Origin: Candidatus Cloacimonadota bacterium
GTDB taxonomy: Bacteria > Cloacimonadota > Cloacimonadia > JGIOTU-2
Assembly: GCA_011043895.1 (NCBI GenBank)
Contig: DRBZ01000050.1
Span: 1 to 31,086, forward strand
Direction of reading: 5' to 3'
DNA length: 31,086 nucleotides
Part shown: positions 25,614 to 31,086 of the stretch, piece by piece
Position numbering within the stretch: position 1 is the stretch's first letter
Layout of the letters: every line of letters starts with the position of its first letter
Notes under the pieces: generated by a model
The model's database searches: none
Told to the model about the DNA's origin: nothing
The model's input: only the letters and a program-made list of their open reading frames with translations
Made by a program: the position numbers and the translations under genes

Positions 25614-26225
25614 TTAATTATTACATATTGAGACAGCATATAGCTTACAGTTGTCAATATCATTCTCGACTTTAAGTGATATCATTTCGCACATCTGTTT
25701 TACTTCATCGACTGTAGGAAGATAATCCCGAGCAACAGCCCTATCTTTTTTTCTATGTATATGATTTATCTCTTCCCGTGATTGAGCATGTGCTATGACT
25801 ATCCTGCCATCTATATGTAATAATTTTTTTGAAAATAAAAGAACCTTCTGCTTTTCATCAAAATGTGGAAAACATGAAAAGAATAGTATGATGTTAAAAT
25901 AGTCATGATAAGGGAGTTCAAGAAAATCTGCATGATAGAAGGTGATATTTGGGTGCTCTTTTGCTGGAAATTTATTTTGGTCTTGTGAGATCATGTTTTG
26001 AGAATAGTCAAGTGCGACTACTTTGCCATGATCTCCAATGATATCAAGTATTTGGGGTATCAAAACTCCTGTACCACAACCTACATCAAGTACTACATTA
26101 TTCTTTTTCATTCCAGTAAAAGTAAGAATTTGTGAAATTTTTACAGGATCGTAATTATTACCTTCATCCCAGGTTGCTGCTTTATTCTCAAAAAATGCTT
26201 TTCTCCTATGATATCGTGAACTCAT
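25614..26225 (-). CDS. Class I SAM-dependent methyltransferase
   Basis: 203 residues with a Rossmann methyltransferase core. Motif I VVLDVGCGTGVLIPQ is at 44-58, ALDYS at 71-75 gives the acidic residue that holds the SAM ribose, and FYHADFLELP follows at about 96-105. The later HAQSREEINHIHRKKDRA (146-163) is rich in His and Arg and may shape the substrate site. No signal peptide is present, so it acts in the cytoplasm. The substrate cannot be told from the sequence. It overlaps the upstream lipoprotein gene by 4 bp (ATGA), so the two are made together, but a link in function is unclear. Confidence 0.85.
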   Translation of the reverse strand: MSSRYHRRKAFFENKAATWDEGNNYDPVKISQILTFTGMKKNNVVLDVGCGTGVLIPQILDIIGDHGKVVALDYSQNMISQDQNKFPAKEHPNITFYHADFLELPYHDYFNIILFFSCFPHFDEKQKVLLFSKKLLHIDGRIVIAHAQSREEINHIHRKKDRAVARDYLPTVDEVKQMCEMISLKVENDIDNCKLYAVSICNN

Positions 26226-27451
26226 TGAGATGTAAAGAATCTTTCATAAAATTTTGAACTAACAAAATATGGATTTTGATAGAGTATATCCTTCCGTTGA
26301 TTGAGTTTTTTCAAGAACATCTCTTCAGGTAAATCAAAATCCTGCAAATCGTCATTTGCTCGCCTGTTATCAAAAAATAAATTATCTTTGATGATGAAAT
26401 TCTCGGGCACTGCTTCCATGGCAAGTGACATCTGTTTGCAATAATAATCCGGAGAATCATATCGCTCATTTTGACCAGACTTAGCTACTATATTACCAAC
26501 GAGCCATCCGGATTCAGTATCCTCAGCGGATTTCGTTATTGAGATTCCACAAGCGCCAAGGTCATACAGAAGGTTGTTTTCAATCCTTGCATATGGAGAA
26601 CCCTTATCGGCATCCCATAGTGCAATTCCCCATGTAACCATATCTTCAACAATATTGTTTTCAATTATGCAGCTTCCATTGACAAAGATCCCAATCCCCT
26701 TCCAATATCTCGCTATGTAATTCCTTTTTATGACCGCTTCTGCGTTCCATGTGATACCAATAGCAACACCTCGTCCACCCTGAGGAGCTCTTTTTACAGA
26801 TTTATCAATGCCATCAATTCGATTGCCAATGATCTCAGCTTTTGCTTCACGAAACAGTGCTATTCCATCCCAGGAATTACATAAAATATCATTCTCAATA
26901 ATTTTAATATCAGAATTTTCTCTCCCGCATATCCCCATCACACCAGAAATATGCTGAGAAATGAGGAGTGAATCTCCAAGATTTTCCTTGATCGTAGTGT
27001 GCTGAATGGTGACAGAACTCTCTGAGACCACAATTGCCGCATTGCTTGCCATTTGGGCTGTATCTCGAATCGTACTTGTGATCGTAAGATTTTCAATCAA
27101 TCCGTTATCCAGATTCTTTATGTATAAACCATATCCTGCATTCGTTTTGATAATAGCTGATCGGTCATTTGGTCCAGAGATAATGATGTTTTTACCTGAA
27201 ATTGTTAATCCTCTTGTGCCTATGATTTGTTCGTCAGGTTCCTGGCAATTTGCGCAAGTTGAATCGATAAATACTTCGGGGGAAAGTTCATATATCCCCG
27301 GCTTGAGATTTACTACAATATTCTCATGAGGTTCTTCAAAAATTGATTCTAATTCTTCGACTGATGAAATGTTATAATACTCAACTTTTGAGGAGCATGA
27401 AACAAAACAAATGTAGACCAAAAAAAATAAGAATAGTGATAATCTTTTCAT
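26222..27451 (-). CDS. Lipoprotein with right-handed beta-helix (NosD/PbH1-like repeats)
   Basis: 409 residues from the ATG at 27451, which begins a lipoprotein signal peptide with the lipobox FVSC (Cys near 20); an in-frame GTG 21 bases upstream would only lengthen the N-terminus. From about 80 to 350 the protein shows repeated turns of a parallel beta-helix: GLYIKNLDNGLIENLTI, then IKIIENDILCNSWDGIALF, AEIIGNRIDG, CIIENNIVEDMVTWGIALW and ARIENNLLYDLGACGISI. Such folds bind or cut carbohydrates, or serve as accessory proteins. No clear pectate-lyase-type catalytic triad was found. It lies 7 bp after the GH13 gene and overlaps the methyltransferase gene. It probably sits in the outer membrane or periplasm after Lol sorting. 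Confidence 0.85.
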   Translation of the reverse strand: MKRLSLFLFFLVYICFVSCSSKVEYYNISSVEELESIFEEPHENIVVNLKPGIYELSPEVFIDSTCANCQEPDEQIIGTRGLTISGKNIIISGPNDRSAIIKTNAGYGLYIKNLDNGLIENLTITSTIRDTAQMASNAAIVVSESSVTIQHTTIKENLGDSLLISQHISGVMGICGRENSDIKIIENDILCNSWDGIALFREAKAEIIGNRIDGIDKSVKRAPQGGRGVAIGITWNAEAVIKRNYIARYWKGIGIFVNGSCIIENNIVEDMVTWGIALWDADKGSPYARIENNLLYDLGACGISITKSAEDTESGWLVGNIVAKSGQNERYDSPDYYCKQMSLAMEAVPENFIIKDNLFFDNRRANDDLQDFDLPEEMFLKKLNQRKDILYQNPYFVSSKFYERFFTSQ

Positions 27452-27458
27452 TATAATC

Positions 27459-30400
27459 TTATCGTAAACCACTGAGGAACTGTTCGACCTTGAATTCCGA
27501 GAAAGCGTATGCTTTTCTCACACTCAAAAAACACTCTTGTAACTTTGCAGCCATTTCATCAACATTAATTTTATCATCGAGGGTTGTTGCCAGTGATATG
27601 GTTTGAGTAACCTCGAGCATTACAACAAATTCATCAAATGCTTCTTTATTAAACCAGAGAATATCTTCAAATTCATTACATTCGAGAAGTTTACACACAT
27701 CATTCATAGCAAACAGCTGGGACATGAATTCGTGGCAATCAGCATTTTTCATCTTAATCCATAAATCCTGCAAATCTATGAGTATTTTAATGAGTTGAAC
27801 TGCAAAATATCCAAATTCTGATTGTGTAAAGATATTCAACTTATCAGCAATTCGTTCATCCAGATCATACTCTTCGAGAAATTTTCTGCTATAATTACTA
27901 TACTGTTTTGCATCGTATAAAAGCCCAGTTCTTCTGGTTACCAGCCAAATGAATAGTGAATAGAATTGATCGTGTGTAAGAGAAAATTTTTCTCTAAATA
28001 TCGATATGGTTGTTCTCAGATCATCAGCATATAATTTTTTTAGGGTATTGATGTCCAATCCTTTCCCATTTTCAACTGGTACAACTTCAAGAAACCTTCC
28101 CACTTCTTCTATAATCCTCTTATGATTAGAATCATTATCCTGTAAGGAGAAAACAAATTCAAAAGTTTCCTCTGATATCAGATCATCAAATCTTTCGTAG
28201 AGTTCCTTGTGCATAACTCTTTTCCTTTCTTTCTCAATGTTTCTTGTTCCACCACCCTGCAAATATTCTGCAAGTTTTTCATATATTTTTTCTTCATCAT
28301 CTTCAATGAACCGAAATTCTGAGTATACAGCATATTTGAACGCATCGAGTTCATGATAAAGTCCATATGCAGTAATCTCGTGAGCATTCCTGATAAATTC
28401 GAGATCTTTTTGTTCATCCCTGAACAAAACAAATATATCCTGACGATCAGGAATTTTCATTACATCCGCAAAGCTTTTTTGTAACCAGTCACCCTCGCTT
28501 GTCTCATTCTTGCGGATAACATACGTCCATTTAATCCATCCTTTAGCTTTTGTATATTTATTATTGAAAATGACCAGTGATTTCTGCCCATTTTTCTCAT
28601 TCGTATAAGCAAACACATTTTCATCAATATTTCCATTATCAGCAGTAAAATCAAAAAGAAAGAAATTTTCAACATCACAGAACAACTCTCTTTTTCTTAA
28701 AAGAGGAAATATTTCCCTTTCGTGCCTACGTACAAGTTCCCTATCCTCAACCTCATCCCAATGAGGTTTATAGAATTCCATTCCATAGCGCTCATGAAAT
28801 CCTTGAATTTGTCCATGCGCGAACATTGGGAGTCCAGGAAGTGTGCTCATGACGGTACAGGTTCCAAAATATTTATCATCTGAACCAAATTGAGCAATTG
28901 CTGTTTCTTCGTCAGGATTACTCATAAAATTAACGAAACGTTTAAGTATCTGAGGGTCGAATTCGAGGACATTTTTAATCGATTGTCTGAATTCTGAGTT
29001 TTCCTCGTTTTTCATCATATTCATAAAGGCACTGTTGTACACACGATGCATCCCGAGCGTTCTGACAAAATATCCTTCCATAAGCCAGAATGCTTCTGCA
29101 AGAAGAAGTGTATCATAAGCCCTTTTTGCAACAGAATCCACCACTTCTCTCCAGAATTCAACAGGCATATAGGTGTCAAATTCAGTTTTTGACATACTGA
29201 AATTTGTTCTACTTGGAATATCCCCCCCGCTTCCGGGATATGGATACCATAATCGCTGAAAATGTTTCTTAGACAGGGTCATTGCTGCATCGAATCGAAT
29301 GATAGGAAAACTTTCAGCAATTTTAATAATCTGTTCTATCACTGCGTATCTTACTTCTGGGAGAAGGTAATTCAACTGAGCTGTATCATTCCAAGGAAAG
29401 CTAGTACCGTCATTTCCATGATACACATAACGGATTCTTCCATCACGATGATCGATATACTTGAATACTACTGCAGCATCGGTTTTGGTATAATACCCAT
29501 TCTCAATATAGATTTCTACATCAGGATGTGAAGATAGGTTTTCTCCTGTAAATGAATAAGATGGAAACGGGCAATATTCTGTTTGAATGAACCAATCTGG
29601 ATGCTCATACAACCAGTCTGAATCGATACCCATGTGATTTGGCACCATATCACAACCCAAACGTATACCATATTTCCAGGCTTTTTCTGCAAGTTTATTC
29701 ATCGCATACTCACCACCAAGTGATTCTGCGATTGCATAACGCTTGAGAGAATATGCAGAAGCAATTGCATCCTGATTACCACAGAGGTGTTTAATACGTT
29801 TTGATGCGACACTTCGCTCCCAAATACCAATAAGCCATAATCCACTAAAGCCCTGATGTGACAGATCTCTCAGTTCCTGTTCAGGAATTGCATCCAGAGT
29901 CTGAATTTCTCTATTATGTTTTTTACTCAGTTGATAGAGCCATACAAATATATTCTTTGCGATGAGAACGAGAGAGGGCATCCAATCTCGGTCTGGCGAA
30001 AATCTTTCGGGTTCATCATAACCAGAACCGGGTCTAAATATATGGCTCTTACCTGGTCCTGGTAATCCCCACTTCTTCTCTTCCTTTAACAGATCAAGAG
30101 CTTTTAAGACTAGTGATAGAGAGTTACCAATATATTCTGACCAGTTTTCGCGAATAAATTCCAACTGGCTTTCAATAGAATCGGGAAATTGCCTGGCAGG
30201 TTCTTCAAGAATATTAATTAAATCCTTATCTCCTTGCAGCTTGGACGACCCACCAAAGAATTGCTTGATCAATCGTTGTAATTTATTAAACTGTTTTAAT
30301 TTCTTTAGTTGAGAATTATCAATAAAATCTACGTATTTACTAAATGCCGGATTATTATTCAGTAACGAATTTGTGATAAGTAAATCTAAAAAATCTTCAT

Positions 30401-30803
30401 CAATTTTCTGAGTACAGCATTCGGGAAACAATTGATTACATATTTTAAGAATCTTGGCTTGTTCTTCACGATTTATCAAATTTTTGATATTCTTGGCTAA
30501 AGTATTCAGACCTTTTTTCTCATTTTTTTTATTATGGTAAGAAATGATCTCAGATGCAACATTACCAATAACCAACATTGCAAATAACTCAGAGGATTTT
30601 GCTTGATCAATTTGTATCCCAAACTCGTTTTCAGGATTATTTATCGTATGAGTAATATTTTGAAGTAATGAATAATCTTTAAAAGACAAATCTGTGAACT
30701 TTTCCACCGTTGCAAATTTTTTCACCAAAGGATGAATCTTCTTGTTCAACAAGAGTCTATGTCCAGTTCCAGAAGTAATAGTTTGCATATTTTCCGATAA
30801 CAT
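27459..30803 (-). CDS. Large GH13 (alpha-amylase-superfamily) enzyme with long helical extensions
   Basis: 1114 residues from the ATG at 30803; TTG at 30839 and ATG at 30788 are alternatives. A TTGACA at 30847-30842 (minus) makes the far TTG unlikely. Residue numbers below count from the TTG. The GH13 barrel covers about 285-730: region I DMVPNHMG (397-404), region II FPIIRFDAAM with nucleophile D517, region III TLLLAEAF with acid E582, and region IV SNPDEE at 640-645, where the usual NHD reads NPD. The N-terminal 280 residues and the C-terminal 290 or so (about 840-1126) are alpha-helical and not recognised. With no signal peptide it should act in the cytoplasm, perhaps on glycogen or maltodextrin; the exact reaction is unknown. 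It is followed by the lipoprotein and methyltransferase genes with almost no gaps. Confidence 0.88.
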   Translation of the reverse strand: MLSENMQTITSGTGHRLLLNKKIHPLVKKFATVEKFTDLSFKDYSLLQNITHTINNPENEFGIQIDQAKSSELFAMLVIGNVASEIISYHNKKNEKKGLNTLAKNIKNLINREEQAKILKICNQLFPECCTQKIDEDFLDLLITNSLLNNNPAFSKYVDFIDNSQLKKLKQFNKLQRLIKQFFGGSSKLQGDKDLINILEEPARQFPDSIESQLEFIRENWSEYIGNSLSLVLKALDLLKEEKKWGLPGPGKSHIFRPGSGYDEPERFSPDRDWMPSLVLIAKNIFVWLYQLSKKHNREIQTLDAIPEQELRDLSHQGFSGLWLIGIWERSVASKRIKHLCGNQDAIASAYSLKRYAIAESLGGEYAMNKLAEKAWKYGIRLGCDMVPNHMGIDSDWLYEHPDWFIQTEYCPFPSYSFTGENLSSHPDVEIYIENGYYTKTDAAVVFKYIDHRDGRIRYVYHGNDGTSFPWNDTAQLNYLLPEVRYAVIEQIIKIAESFPIIRFDAAMTLSKKHFQRLWYPYPGSGGDIPSRTNFSMSKTEFDTYMPVEFWREVVDSVAKRAYDTLLLAEAFWLMEGYFVRTLGMHRVYNSAFMNMMKNEENSEFRQSIKNVLEFDPQILKRFVNFMSNPDEETAIAQFGSDDKYFGTCTVMSTLPGLPMFAHGQIQGFHERYGMEFYKPHWDEVEDRELVRRHEREIFPLLRKRELFCDVENFFLFDFTADNGNIDENVFAYTNEKNGQKSLVIFNNKYTKAKGWIKWTYVIRKNETSEGDWLQKSFADVMKIPDRQDIFVLFRDEQKDLEFIRNAHEITAYGLYHELDAFKYAVYSEFRFIEDDEEKIYEKLAEYLQGGGTRNIEKERKRVMHKELYERFDDLISEETFEFVFSLQDNDSNHKRIIEEVGRFLEVVPVENGKGLDINTLKKLYADDLRTTISIFREKFSLTHDQFYSLFIWLVTRRTGLLYDAKQYSNYSRKFLEEYDLDERIADKLNIFTQSEFGYFAVQLIKILIDLQDLWIKMKNADCHEFMSQLFAMNDVCKLLECNEFEDILWFNKEAFDEFVVMLEVTQTISLATTLDDKINVDEMAAKLQECFLSVRKAYAFSEFKVEQFLSGLR

Positions 30804-30889
30804 CTCTAACGTTTTGGCAATAATTCCGCATAATAACAAATTGTCAAATGTTCTTAGTTAAAACTTCGTTTTTTTCCTTAACATGTAGA

Positions 30890-30978
30890 ACAGGCATACC
30901 CCCAAAAATTTGGAGGTGATTTCTGTGGATTACTATAGATAAAGGGTTTACGATATATTTTGGTTGGAAAATTACTTT
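30890..30978 (+). repeat. Second, inverted copy of the IS end (89 bp), remnant
   Basis: Identical at 85 of 89 positions to the reverse complement of 769-857. After AATTACTTT at 30978 the sequence no longer follows the IS leader and no transposase start is seen, so this is a truncated end or a non-autonomous derivative, not a whole element. It lies 87-175 bp upstream of the GH13 start at 30803. Confidence 0.88.
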
Positions 30979-31016
30979 CCAGTAAATCTGAAAATTAAAC
31001 ATAAAATACTTTTGTC

Positions 31017-31046
31017 ACCCTGATCCGCCGGCTGGCGGAGAAGGGT
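31017..31046. repeat. Nested GC-rich hairpin: ACCCT/AGGGT arms around a TCCGCC/GGCGGA stem
   Basis: The inner 16 bases (31024-31039, TCCGCCGGCTGGCGGA) differ by one base from the palindrome at 290-305. They are flanked symmetrically by GA on both sides and then by the complementary arms ACCCT (31017-31021) and AGGGT (31042-31046). The 30-nt unit folds into one hairpin with an internal GA/GA loop. There is no T tract, so it is not a standard terminator. Confidence 0.7.
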
Positions 31047-31086
31047 CTCCCATACTTTGTGAATCATTGTTATGCTAGTACTTTGC

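Noticed and set aside
27459..30839. TTG at 30839 as the start of the GH13 gene
   Set aside because: There is no ribosome-binding site, and the TTGACA-like element at 30847-30842 would place the transcript start downstream of it; ATG at 30803 or 30788 is more likely.
30890..31086. A second complete insertion sequence
   Set aside because: Similarity ends at 30978, well before where the transposase should start, and no transposase frame follows in the window.

Overview
The window looks like a chromosomal segment of an AT-rich, Gram-negative, diderm bacterium outside the Proteobacteria. The best guess is a member of Candidatus Cloacimonadota or a nearby FCB-group lineage. Three features point there. 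LpxC and FabZ are fused in one protein. Exported proteins end in FlgD-like/type IX-style C-terminal tails (AYPNPV, QPNPFN, FPNPY, then a basic KK..I(I/L)R or KKLLIQ end). The lipid A genes sit in the order bamA-ompH-lpxD-lpxC/fabZ-lpxA. The few convincing promoters are of the ordinary TTGACA/TATAAT type rather than the Bacteroidota TAnnTTTG type. The phylum is an inference from family knowledge, not a measured placement.

Layout. 1-857 is the upstream part of an IS4-like insertion sequence whose transposase is frameshifted by a 16-bp GC-rich palindrome. 1038-3050 encodes a large secreted multidomain protein followed by a strong terminator. 3106-3405 is a non-coding stretch holding two families of short repeats. 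3406-5367 (minus strand) is kdsD-argF (Kdo precursor synthesis and arginine synthesis). 5437-10711 (plus strand) carries an exported M23 peptidase, a strange two-part protein with Cys-rich repeats, and hflX. 10781-18382 (minus strand) contains dnaN, an HU protein and the bamA-ompH-lpxD-lpxC/fabZ-lpxA operon. 18479-24458 (minus strand) is lolC-lolD-tamB. 24520-30803 (minus strand) holds a PEGA-like exported protein and a three-gene run of a large GH13 enzyme, a beta-helix lipoprotein and a methyltransferase. At 30890-30978 there is a second, inverted copy of the outer 89 bp of the insertion sequence, so two inverted IS ends bracket about 30 kb.

The main biological theme is outer-membrane construction: KdsD feeds Kdo synthesis, LpxA/LpxC/LpxD make lipid A, OmpH(Skp) chaperones and BamA inserts outer-membrane proteins, TamB is a large inter-membrane bridge, and a LolD plus one Lol-type permease release lipoproteins. 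No RNA genes, CRISPR array, prophage or defence island was seen. The most unusual protein is at 7642-9393. It joins a cysteine-rich N-terminal domain, apparently cytoplasmic and resembling DUF483, to an internal signal-peptide-like segment and an exported part with two copies of a C-x-I-C-G...NMG...HNP...LH.M.HG module.
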